Below, in pieces: positions 54,221-61,967 of a stretch of 64,000 bases of DNA. The number at the start of each line of letters is the position of its first letter. The first letter of the stretch is position 1. The DNA is from an uncultured Paracoccaceae bacterium. GTDB taxonomy: Bacteria; Pseudomonadota; Alphaproteobacteria; Rhodobacterales; Rhodobacteraceae. The stretch spans positions 534,987-598,986 of the forward strand of contig CANMKB010000003.1 in NCBI GenBank assembly GCA_947498415.1, given 5' to 3'. The notes under the pieces were generated by a model. That model had not been told where the DNA came from. It was given only the letters and a program-made list of their open reading frames with translations, and did not search any database. A program made the translations under genes and the position numbers.

Positions 54221-54891
54221 AAATAGAGACTTACGGCGATTTTGAAGCGATGGCCATTGATGTGGCCAATGTGATTGCGACAGATTTGTCTGAAATTCTA
54301 CAGCATCAAGACCGTGCTTTGCTGGCTGTGCCCGGTGGCACAACGCCGGGGCCGATCTTTGATGATTTATGTGCCGCGGATCTGGATTGGTCACGCGTGG
54401 ATGTCATTCTGACGGATGAACGCTGGGTGCCCGAAACCCATGAACGTTCGAACACACGATTGGTACGTGAACGCCTGCTGACACACCGTGCCGCAGCGGC
54501 GCGGATGGTGCCCTTGTTTGCGCCGGTGCCTGAACCGGAACAGGCGTTAGAACAGTTGGGCGAAATCGTCGGGCGGCAATTGCCCTTGGCTGTTGCGGTT
54601 TTGGGCATGGGGGCTGATATGCACACGGCCTCTTTGTTTCCTGACAGTGCTGAGCTTGAGGCAGCACTGAAACCAGACGCTCCGGTGATCTTGCCCGTGC
54701 GCCCTGACAGCCAGCCCGAGGCGCGTGTGACTTTGGCCGCGCATGTTTTAAACGGCGCGTTGCGCAAGCATATCGTATTTAAAGGGGCCGATAAACGCGC
54801 AGCCCTTGAAAAAGCGCTACATTTGCCTGCTATTCAGGCGCCAATCCGCGCCGTCATCGACGGTGCCACAGTGCATTGGACAGAGAGTTAA
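54217..54891 (+). CDS. pgl: 6-phosphogluconolactonase
   Basis: A 224-residue lactonase that hydrolyses 6-phosphogluconolactone. Family landmarks are LAVPGGTTPGPIFDDL, ILTDERWVPETHERSN and LGMGADMHTASLFP. It begins at an ATG overlapping the zwf stop (ATGA) and ends two bases before the pgi start. Confidence 0.96.
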   Translation: MKIETYGDFEAMAIDVANVIATDLSEILQHQDRALLAVPGGTTPGPIFDDLCAADLDWSRVDVILTDERWVPETHERSNTRLVRERLLTHRAAAARMVPLFAPVPEPEQALEQLGEIVGRQLPLAVAVLGMGADMHTASLFPDSAELEAALKPDAPVILPVRPDSQPEARVTLAAHVLNGALRKHIVFKGADKRAALEKALHLPAIQAPIRAVIDGATVHWTES

Positions 54892-54893
54892 CT

Positions 54894-56501
54894 ATGTGGA
54901 ACGCCTTAAAAACAAATCATAAAATGGCATCTGATCGCCATATCACCGAACTGTTTTCAGATGCCGATCGCGGCGCAAAATACTCTGTTGAAACAGACGG
55001 TCTGTTCTTTGATTTCAGCAAGACAAACATTGATGCGCAAACCCGTGCAAACCTGATCGCATTGGCGCAAGATGCTGGGGTTGAGGCACGACGTACCGCC
55101 ATGTTTGCCGGAGAAAAAATCAATGAAACCGAAGATCGCGCTGTCTTGCATACGGCGTTGCGCAATCTGGATGGTCCGGCGATTGTAGTGGATGGCGAAG
55201 ACGTTATGCCCGGTGTCAAAGACGGTTTGGCCAAGATGGCGGCCTTCTGTGATGCTGTGCGTTCTGGTGCCTTTGCGGGTGCAGGCGGCAAGATCACTGA
55301 TGTGGTGAACATCGGGATTGGCGGGTCAGACCTTGGGCCAGCGATGGTGGTTCCTGCTTTGGCGCCGTTTCATGATGGGCCAAAGTGTCACTTTATCTCA
55401 AATGTGGATGGTGCTGATTTAGCTGATAAATTAGCGCCTCTTAATCCAAAAACGACGCTTGTTTTGGTGGCATCCAAAACCTTTACCACCATGGAAACCA
55501 TGATGAATGCCAAAAGCGCGTTTGATTGGATGGCCAAGGAGGTTGCAGAACCGGCCGCGCAATTTGCGGCGATTTCCACCGCAATGGAAGAAACTGCGCA
55601 ATTCGGCATTCCGGCAGAGCGTGTGTTTGGCTTTGAGGACTGGGTGGGTGGCCGTTATTCCATGTGGGGGCCGATTGGGCTTTCTATCATGTTGGCAGTT
55701 GGGCCCGAGAATTTCACCGATTTCCTGCGCGGTGCGCAGGCGATGGATCGCCATTTCCAAGACGCGCCTCTGAATGAAAACATGCCAGCCTTGTTGGCGT
55801 TGGTGGGCATCTGGCATCACCAGATTTGCGGCTACGGCACACGGGCCGTGTTGCCTTATGAAAACCGTTTGCTTCGGCTTCCGGCCTATCTTCAGCAGTT
55901 GGAGATGGAATCCAACGGCAAAAGCGTCAGCCTTGATGGCAAGGCGCTGGATCAAACCGTTGGGCCGATCGTCTGGGGAGAGCCGGGCACAAATGGCCAG
56001 CACGCCTTTTATCAGCTGATCCACCAAGGGCGTCAGGTTGTGCCGTGCGAATTTATTGTGGGGGCAGAGGGCCACGAGCCAGAGCTGGATCATCACCACA
56101 AAGCTTTGCTGTCAAATTGCTTGGCTCAGTCCGAAGCGCTTTTGCTAGGCCGGTCCTATGAAGTCGCACATGAGCGTATGGCGGCCAAGGGGCTCACCGG
56201 CGATGCGCTACAGGCCAACGCCATGCAGCGTGTATTTGCGGGCAATCGCCCATCGACCACGTTGATGTATCACAAGCTGACGCCCTTTGTGCTGGGGCAG
56301 ATCGTAGCTTTGTATGAACACCGCGTGTTTGTCGAAGGCGTTGTCTTGGGCATTAACTCTTATGATCAATGGGGTGTTGAACTGGGCAAAGAGCTTGCGC
56401 AAAAGCTGGCACCGGCAATGGAAGATGGCGCTGATCTTGGCGATTTGCACGTGGCCACCGCACCCTTGGTGAAACGGGCGCATGCGCTGCGCGGTGCGTA
56501 G
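54894..56501 (+). CDS. pgi: Glucose-6-phosphate isomerase
   Basis: A 535-residue isomerase linking glucose 6-phosphate and fructose 6-phosphate. The sugar-phosphate site NIGIGGSDLGPAM, the signature GGRYSMWGPIGL and the C-terminal INSYDQWGVELGK are intact. In an Entner-Doudoroff organism it allows gluconeogenic carbon to re-enter the oxidative route, which fits the operon with zwf and pgl. Confidence 0.98.
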   Translation: MWNALKTNHKMASDRHITELFSDADRGAKYSVETDGLFFDFSKTNIDAQTRANLIALAQDAGVEARRTAMFAGEKINETEDRAVLHTALRNLDGPAIVVDGEDVMPGVKDGLAKMAAFCDAVRSGAFAGAGGKITDVVNIGIGGSDLGPAMVVPALAPFHDGPKCHFISNVDGADLADKLAPLNPKTTLVLVASKTFTTMETMMNAKSAFDWMAKEVAEPAAQFAAISTAMEETAQFGIPAERVFGFEDWVGGRYSMWGPIGLSIMLAVGPENFTDFLRGAQAMDRHFQDAPLNENMPALLALVGIWHHQICGYGTRAVLPYENRLLRLPAYLQQLEMESNGKSVSLDGKALDQTVGPIVWGEPGTNGQHAFYQLIHQGRQVVPCEFIVGAEGHEPELDHHHKALLSNCLAQSEALLLGRSYEVAHERMAAKGLTGDALQANAMQRVFAGNRPSTTLMYHKLTPFVLGQIVALYEHRVFVEGVVLGINSYDQWGVELGKELAQKLAPAMEDGADLGDLHVATAPLVKRAHALRGA

Positions 56502-56506
56502 TTAAA

Positions 56507-56524
56507 CTTCATCCTGAAAATGAA
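56507..56524 (-). repeat. Possible degenerate copy of the post-terminator repeat
   Basis: On the minus strand, after the hairpin at 56524-56553, the sequence runs TTCATTTTCAGGATGAAG. It shares the T-rich start and the GATGAAG end with the 22-bp repeat but is shorter and diverged in the middle. Confidence 0.35.
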
Positions 56525-56553
56525 AAGCCCCGCAGAAAGTACTGCGGGGCTTT
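56524..56553 (+). terminator. Bidirectional terminator between pgi and the pterin-binding methyltransferase gene
   Basis: Twelve-base-pair stem AAAGCCCCGCAG/CTGCGGGGCTTT with an AAAGTA loop, followed by GCTTTTTT on the plus strand. Confidence 0.88.
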
Positions 56554-56574
56554 GCTTTTTTCAGGGTGGGCAAG

Positions 56575-57651
56575 TTAGCCGCGACGACGACGGCCACCAC
56601 CGCGACGGCCACGGCCGCCTTCACCTTCGGCAGCTGGTGCTGCGTTGAATTTGATCCAATTCGCGCCACCATCGTCGTGGTCGGTCAAGAAGTTCGCCGC
56701 CAAGATGGCTTCCATCTCTTTGCCCGCGCGTGGCTTGGTAGAGCCCATGCCAAAGATCTGAACAAAGGTCTCATCCTCCATGCCATCTGGCAGAACAATA
56801 CCCGCAGCCTCTACCTGAGCACGCTTTTCAGCGATCTTTTTCGGGCCAATGGGCAGGGCGACCGGGTTCATGATCGCACTGGTCATGCCAGCGCCCATGG
56901 CCATCGGCAGGAAGGCGTTGTTGATGCCGTGGCGGTTTGGCAGACCAAAGGAGATGTTGGATGCGCCACAGGTGGTGTTTACGCCCAGCTCTTCGCGCAA
57001 GCGGCGCACAAGCGTGAACACTTGAAGGCCCGCAGTCGCCATGGCGCCAATCGGCATGACCAGAGGGTCAACCACGATGTCATGGGCTGGAATGCCAAAG
57101 TCAGCCGCACGTTCAACAATCTTTTTCGCAACAGCAAAACGCACATCCGGATCTTCGGAAATCCCGGTGTCGTCATTGGAAATCGCCACAACAGGGACAT
57201 TGTATTTCTTAACCAATGGCAGAACCAATTCCAGACGTTCTTCTTCGCCGGTCACAGAGTTCAGCAGGGGGCGGCCATTGGCGGCCTCAAGGCCCGCCTC
57301 AAGCGCACCTGGAACCGAACTGTCGATGCACAGCGGCGCATCTGTCACAGCCTGCACACGCTCAACCAGTTCCTTCATCAAAGTCGGCTCAACAAAGTTG
57401 TTGTCCGCATAACGCACGTCTTCAGCCATTTTGTTGCTGAATACAGCACCAGAGTTGATGTCGAGCACTGTCGCACCCGCCGCAACCTGCGCCAAAGCAT
57501 CCGCTTCAACGCGTGAAAAATCACCCGCTTCCAGCTCGGCATTCAGGATTTTACGGCCTGTCGGGTTGATGCGTTCGCCAATCACACAGAAAGGCTGATC
57601 AAAGCCGATCAAGGCAGTTTTAGATTGGGATTCGATGACAGTCCGGGTCAT
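56575..57651 (-). CDS. Methyltetrahydrofolate:corrinoid methyltransferase (pterin-binding), split methionine synthase component
   Basis: A 358-residue pterin-binding TIM barrel equal to the second module of MetH. It begins with the folate-site segment VIGERINPTGRKI and shows VLDINSGAV, PLCIDSSVPGAL and VAISNDDTG, the conserved pterin and methyl-transfer residues. It should pass the methyl group of 5-methyltetrahydrofolate to the corrinoid protein at 16077. The C-terminus ends in a glycine-arginine tail (GRGRRGGGRRRRG) that normal MetH lacks. metF follows upstream on the same strand nine bases away, so methyl donor supply and transfer are co-transcribed. Confidence 0.92.
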   Translation of the reverse strand: MTRTVIESQSKTALIGFDQPFCVIGERINPTGRKILNAELEAGDFSRVEADALAQVAAGATVLDINSGAVFSNKMAEDVRYADNNFVEPTLMKELVERVQAVTDAPLCIDSSVPGALEAGLEAANGRPLLNSVTGEEERLELVLPLVKKYNVPVVAISNDDTGISEDPDVRFAVAKKIVERAADFGIPAHDIVVDPLVMPIGAMATAGLQVFTLVRRLREELGVNTTCGASNISFGLPNRHGINNAFLPMAMGAGMTSAIMNPVALPIGPKKIAEKRAQVEAAGIVLPDGMEDETFVQIFGMGSTKPRAGKEMEAILAANFLTDHDDGGANWIKFNAAPAAEGEGGRGRRGGGRRRRG

Positions 57652-57660
57652 ACAGTGTCC

Positions 57661-58584
57661 TTAAGCGTTAGCTGGTTTCGTCGAAGAACCACCGTGATCG
57701 ATGGCCCAGTTTGCGTTTGTTTTAATGCCGCCCAACGGGAAGAAGTGGACGGATTCGATGTTGAAGTCAGGGTTGCTTGCTTTGTGTAGCGCCAGTTCTT
57801 TCACAACATCGGTTGGCTCATAAGGCAGTAGCAGTTTGGTCACATCCATTGCACGCTTTTGCAGCACCGACAAAGAGGGCCCAACGCCGCAGGCGATGGC
57901 GAATTTGATCAAGGTTTGCAGCTTGGCAGGGCCGGCGATGCCGATGTGAACGGGCAGGGTGATGCCCTGTTCAGCCAGCTTATCGGCCCAAGCAATAATG
58001 GGTTTTGCGTCAAAGCAGAACTGCGTGGCAATCGCCATGTTTGCATCGGTAAGCTCTTGGAAATTGTTTTTCCAATGCAGCGCGTCGCTGACGTTTTTCA
58101 TCGACCCATCTGGATCAATGTCTTTGTTGCCTTCAGGGTGGCCTGCCACGTGCAAATGGGTGAACCCAGCCTTGTCAAAAACACCTGTTTCCAAAAGCTG
58201 GATAGAGCTGTCAAACGCGCCAAGCGGCGTGGTTGGCCCACCGGCCAGTACCAGCGCTTGTTTTACGTCAGCTTCGCCCTGATACATCGCAACCCAGTTT
58301 TCAAAGGTTGCTTGATCAGGGATAATGCGCGCCGGGAAGTGCGGCATGACGTTATAGCCATCTGCATTCAACCGTTTTGCGGTTTCAACCATTTCTTCGA
58401 TGGGCGTGCCTTCGATGTGGGCGATGTAAACGCGTGTGCCTTTGGGGAGGTAGTCGCGAAACGCATCAACCTTGGCGGCCGTGCGGGGCATCACCTCGAT
58501 CGAGTAATCCTTCAGAAAGGCCTCGACCTCGGGCAAAACAAGTGCGCCCGGCTCTGCCTTTTTCCTGAAATTCAAAAGCGCCAT
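57661..58584 (-). CDS. metF: Methylenetetrahydrofolate reductase
   Basis: A 307-residue flavoenzyme that reduces methylenetetrahydrofolate to methyltetrahydrofolate, the methyl donor for methionine synthesis. The order of segments YNVMPHFPARII, ALVLAGGPTTPLGAF, HLHVAGHPEGNKDID and ATQFCFDAKPI, then LPVHIGIAGPAKL, is that of MTHFR. Two adjacent ATG codons lie behind GGGAGG; I use the second (58584). It is 26 bases downstream of the PF13769 gene and nine bases upstream of the pterin-binding methyltransferase gene, one operon. Confidence 0.93.
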   Translation of the reverse strand: MALLNFRKKAEPGALVLPEVEAFLKDYSIEVMPRTAAKVDAFRDYLPKGTRVYIAHIEGTPIEEMVETAKRLNADGYNVMPHFPARIIPDQATFENWVAMYQGEADVKQALVLAGGPTTPLGAFDSSIQLLETGVFDKAGFTHLHVAGHPEGNKDIDPDGSMKNVSDALHWKNNFQELTDANMAIATQFCFDAKPIIAWADKLAEQGITLPVHIGIAGPAKLQTLIKFAIACGVGPSLSVLQKRAMDVTKLLLPYEPTDVVKELALHKASNPDFNIESVHFFPLGGIKTNANWAIDHGGSSTKPANA

Positions 58585-58610
58585 CATGGCCTCCCTGAGC
58601 ATGTCGTTTC

Positions 58611-58907
58611 TCAGGCCCAACCATCATTGTCGATCAATGACTTAATGCGAGCCTTATCAAACTCTGCCTCAAGACGTGCAGCTTCCGCTTCGCACACCTC
58701 GGCAGCGTCCCCTTCCACAACATAGGGATCAGCTTTGCGCCATTCCGCCAGATACGCATCTGTGTCGGCGGCGCCCACCTTCATGGCAGCACGGTCAATC
58801 GCTTGCTCAAAACGCTCGCTGAGCTGTTTTTTCGCACCGCGACGGCCTTTCCCCACAATCACCTGCGCAGGGATGTCTCGCCAATATACGATGGTCACGT
58901 CAGGCAT
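58611..58907 (-). CDS. PF13769 family protein (annotated elsewhere as virulence factor)
   Basis: A 98-residue acidic protein starting PDVTIVYWRDIPAQVIVGKG, the pattern of the PF13769 family. The family name virulence factor has no support here. It heads the operon with metF and the pterin-binding methyltransferase, and from memory this arrangement is usual in roseobacters, so a helper role in the methyl branch is a reasonable inference. The ATG at 58907 has an AAGGA site eight bases upstream. Confidence 0.85.
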   Translation of the reverse strand: MPDVTIVYWRDIPAQVIVGKGRRGAKKQLSERFEQAIDRAAMKVGAADTDAYLAEWRKADPYVVEGDAAEVCEAEAARLEAEFDKARIKSLIDNDGWA

Positions 58908-59160
58908 TGCTGATTCCTTGTTTCCGGTGCCTTCCTTGGTAGCGGACCCAAGGCGGGGGCTTTTGTTCAATTTCGACTTCACATATCGCGTCCGCGACCT
59001 CTGTCTTCTACGCGCCTTATTCCACTGGGGCTATGGGGTACGGTCTGAAAAATCCTAATGATCATCTTGAGGTGAACCGTAAAGAGCAGGTGGGCAGGGG
59101 ATTGCGCCGGTTGGTTCTTCACACTACGTTGAAGGTAACTCGAAATGGAGGGCGTGAGAA

Positions 59161-60273
59161 ATGGCGCCCAAGCGTCCCAAAGGTGCGGGCGCATTCCCAA
59201 AACCGGTAGAGAGCCCCGCGCCCAAAACCCCGGACCCAAGTGAGCTATACGCTGCCTTGGACCTGGGAACGAATAGCTGTCGGATGCTGATTGCCCAACC
59301 AAAGGGCAGTCAGTTCCATGTTGTTGATAGCTTTTCGAAATCTGTGCAATTGGGGTCTGGTCTGGAAAAGACCGGGCGCTTGTCGCGTGGCTCTATGCGA
59401 CGCACGATTCAAGCACTGCGTATCTGTCAGCAAAAGCTAAAGCGCCACCGCGTAAAACACATGCGTCTTGTCGCGACAGAGGCTTGTCGTCGCGCGAAAA
59501 ACGCCAAGGACTTTATCAAGCAGGTGCGCCGTGAAACCGGTCTGCCCCTTGAGATCATTCCAGCTGAGGAAGAGGCGCGTCTTGCGGTGATTTCCTGTGC
59601 GCCGCTGGTCTCGACCAAGACAGAGCAATTGCTAGTGGTGGATATCGGCGGTGGTTCTACGGAACTTGTGTGGATTGATCTGTCCAACGTGCCGGCCCAA
59701 GAGCGTCCACGCTCAATCATGCGGATGCGCGGCGGATTAAACGCGGCAGATACGCCTTTCCCGGCAGCCCGTGTCGTGGATTGGATCTCTGTTCCCTTAG
59801 GTGTGGCGACCTTGCGCGATCAATTCAATGATGTCGAAGATGACGCCGCGCGGTTTGCGCTGATGAGTTGGTTTTTTGAGGAAAACTTGAAAGACTTTGC
59901 GCCTTATGCCGATGAGCAAGCCCGCGATGGTTTTCAAATCGTTGGCACCTCGGGCACCGTCACAACCGTGGCCGCAAGCCATCTTGGATTGCGTCGCTAT
60001 GATCGCACCAAAGTTGATGGGTTGCGCATGACATCTGAGCAAATTGATGCGGTGATCAATGATTACCTGCGTCTGGGCCCAGCAGGGCGCCGTCAGGACC
60101 CGCGCATTGGCCAAGATCGGCATGCGCTGATCATGTCGGGCTCTGCCATCTTGCAGGCTTTGTTGCGCTGTTGGCCGACAGATCGGCTGTCAGTCGCAGA
60201 CCGTGGTCTGCGTGAAGGTCTGCTTTATGCGCAGATGTCAGCAGATGGCGTGCTGGAAGACGGACCTTTCTAA
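59161..60273 (+). CDS. Ppx/GppA family exopolyphosphatase/guanosine pentaphosphate phosphohydrolase
   Basis: A 370-residue ASKHA-fold phosphatase. Phosphate-1 [16 protein letters not shown], phosphate-2 [13 protein letters not shown] and the adenosine motif [17 protein letters not shown] are intact. The family cleaves polyphosphate or converts pppGpp to ppGpp. The first 25 residues are Pro/Lys-rich and probably disordered. rlmE follows 44 bases downstream, a common pair in alphaproteobacteria. Confidence 0.93.
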   Translation: MAPKRPKGAGAFPKPVESPAPKTPDPSELYAALDLGTNSCRMLIAQPKGSQFHVVDSFSKSVQLGSGLEKTGRLSRGSMRRTIQALRICQQKLKRHRVKHMRLVATEACRRAKNAKDFIKQVRRETGLPLEIIPAEEEARLAVISCAPLVSTKTEQLLVVDIGGGSTELVWIDLSNVPAQERPRSIMRMRGGLNAADTPFPAARVVDWISVPLGVATLRDQFNDVEDDAARFALMSWFFEENLKDFAPYADEQARDGFQIVGTSGTVTTVAASHLGLRRYDRTKVDGLRMTSEQIDAVINDYLRLGPAGRRQDPRIGQDRHALIMSGSAILQALLRCWPTDRLSVADRGLREGLLYAQMSADGVLEDGPF

Positions 60274-60317
60274 GTATACAAGCCGCAGAACGATTCTGCG
60301 GATCAAGCGGTGGCACC

Positions 60318-61034
60318 ATGTCAGACAAGAGCAAGAAAAACACATCCGGGCGCGGTCAGCGTGACCTGAAGGTTAAAGTTAAGTCTGCCCGTGGGCGGTC
60401 TATCAGCTCGACCCGTTGGTTGCAGCGGCAGTTGAATGACCCTTATGTCAAACGTGCCCAAACTGAAGGTTATCGTGGAAGAGCGGCCTTTAAGATTTTG
60501 GAACTAGACGAAAAATACCGTTTCTTGTTGCCTGGTGCTCGTGTGGTTGACCTTGGTTGCGCCCCGGGCGGCTGGCTGCAAATTGCCGTAAAGCGCGTGA
60601 ACGCGCTTGGTGAAAAGCCGGGTAAAAAAGTGGGCACTGTTTTGGGCGTCGATCTGCAAGAGGTTGAACCGCTTCCAGGTGCAGAGGTGCATCAGTTGGA
60701 TTTCATGGAAGACGATGCGGACCTGAAAGTGAAAGAATGGCTTGGCGGCAAAGCTGACGTTGTGATGTCAGATATGGCGGCTGCGTCCTCTGGGCACAAA
60801 CAAACCGACCACTTGCGTATCATCGCATTGTGCGAAGCAGCGGCCTATTTGGCGTTTGACGTGCTTGAAGATGGCGGCACATTTGTTGCCAAAGTTCTAG
60901 CTGGGGGCGCCGAGGGCGATCTTCAAAAGTTGCTCAAGAACAAATTCACCAAAGTGGCCAACGTGAAACCGCCATCGTCACGCGCGGATTCATCCGAGAA
61001 ATTCGTGGTGGCAACAGGGTTTAGGGGCCAGTAG
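60318..61034 (+). CDS. rlmE: 23S rRNA (uridine-2552-2'-O) methyltransferase RlmE
   Basis: A 238-residue FtsJ-type methyltransferase acting on the ribosomal A-loop. SAM motif [13 protein letters not shown] and the catalytic tetrad are present: lysine in [12 protein letters not shown], aspartate in [11 protein letters not shown], lysine in [10 protein letters not shown] and glutamate in SSEKFVVA. The basic N-terminus should contact rRNA. It follows the Ppx/GppA gene. Confidence 0.96.
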   Translation: MSDKSKKNTSGRGQRDLKVKVKSARGRSISSTRWLQRQLNDPYVKRAQTEGYRGRAAFKILELDEKYRFLLPGARVVDLGCAPGGWLQIAVKRVNALGEKPGKKVGTVLGVDLQEVEPLPGAEVHQLDFMEDDADLKVKEWLGGKADVVMSDMAAASSGHKQTDHLRIIALCEAAAYLAFDVLEDGGTFVAKVLAGGAEGDLQKLLKNKFTKVANVKPPSSRADSSEKFVVATGFRGQ

Positions 61035-61041
61035 AGGCGGC

Positions 61042-61224
61042 TTAAGCCCGACGCAATGAGGCGCAGGCCATGTCGCGAAAATGATCGATTTCACGTGCGT
61101 GCACTTCGCCCGCGCGGCGCCCCCCCATATCAGCCATGACATTTTCCTGACGGATCAATTCGAACAATTGTGTCAGCTGTGGGCGCACCGATGGTGCTGT
61201 GAACTGTTTATGACGTAAATGCAT
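61042..61224 (-). CDS. Small hypothetical protein
   Basis: A 60-residue frame that I do not recognise. It starts MHLRHKQFTAPSVRPQLTQL and ends DMACASLRRA. An AGGGG purine run lies eight bases before the ATG, and the frame fills the space between rlmE and the promoter region at 61225, which favours a real gene. No known motif is visible. It could still be a chance frame. Confidence 0.4.
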   Translation of the reverse strand: MHLRHKQFTAPSVRPQLTQLFELIRQENVMADMGGRRAGEVHAREIDHFRDMACASLRRA

Positions 61225-61292
61225 TGCGGTGTCCCCTGATATGCGGTTTCGGTCAGGGTGAAGATGTCAGCATAGTCTGTCAGAAAGCGTGC

Positions 61293-61309
61293 GGAAATAA
61301 GGTATTTCC
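61293..61309. promoter_or_regulatory. Inverted repeat, possible operator
   Basis: GGAAATA-AGG-TATTTCC, a perfect 7-3-7 inverted repeat between the small gene at 61042 and the SUOX-like gene at 61485. No T-tract follows, so it is more like a protein-binding site than a terminator. Confidence 0.35.
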
Positions 61310-61484
61310 AAGAAGAGAATACGCTTGAGGTCGTTAATTCAGCGTTAAACTACGTATTGAAATTGATAAAATTCGAGTCGTTTTTCAGCTCATTGTTGAG
61401 ACTTTATCCATATTGTCTTGACTTACTGTGTACACGTTAGAGTTTAGTTATGTAACAATGGCTAAAAATAGGGAGCGTGACGAT

Positions 61485-61967
61485 ATGTTACAAAAAGCGA
61501 TTAAAACATTGGCTCTGCTGGTTGCGATGACTGGATTCGCGCATGCCCAAACCGTTTTGACGGTGGTCGAAAAGACCGGAGGGGAAACCTCTAAAGTTGT
61601 AGAGTTTTCTATGGAAGAGCTGCTTGCACTAAAGCAGTATGAAATTTCGACTGAGAATGACTACGTCGACGGTAAGCCCACATTTAAAGGCCCCTTGATG
61701 CGTGATGTTCTGAAAGGCATCAATACCGAAGGGGCAGAAATTGCGCGGCTGATCGCGGTGGATGACTATAGTTCGCAGGCGCCTGTGGTTGAGGCGATGC
61801 AGTATGATGTGATCTTGGCGCTGCAAAAAGATGGCGCACCTCTGTCACGCCGCGGAAAAGGGCCGATTTGGGTGATCTATCCCATGAGTGACCATAAAGA
61901 GCTGCGGCGTCCAGAAATCAACGGTCGCTTGGTTTGGCAACTTGCAAAAATCGAGGTCGCACATTGA
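61485..61967 (+). CDS. Secreted SUOX-fold (oxidoreductase molybdopterin-binding-like) protein
   Basis: A 160-residue exported protein. A signal peptide ends GFAHA-Q. The mature part resembles the sulfite-oxidase molybdopterin-binding fold (TFKGPLMRDVLKGI, IAVDDYSSQAP, GKGPIWVIYPMSDH and VWQLAKIEV). It contains no cysteine, so the molybdenum ligand of true enzymes is missing and a catalytic role is unlikely. The ATG at 61485 follows GGGAG; another ATG at 61458 has no ribosome site. Its stop overlaps the TTG start of the kinase gene, suggesting it is a sensory partner of that kinase. Confidence 0.75.
   Translation: MLQKAIKTLALLVAMTGFAHAQTVLTVVEKTGGETSKVVEFSMEELLALKQYEISTENDYVDGKPTFKGPLMRDVLKGINTEGAEIARLIAVDDYSSQAPVVEAMQYDVILALQKDGAPLSRRGKGPIWVIYPMSDHKELRRPEINGRLVWQLAKIEVAH

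Noticed and set aside
56566..57516. 316-residue open frame antisense to the pterin-binding methyltransferase gene
   Set aside because: Low-complexity start opposite the Arg-Gly tail and no domain; the opposite strand is clearly coding.
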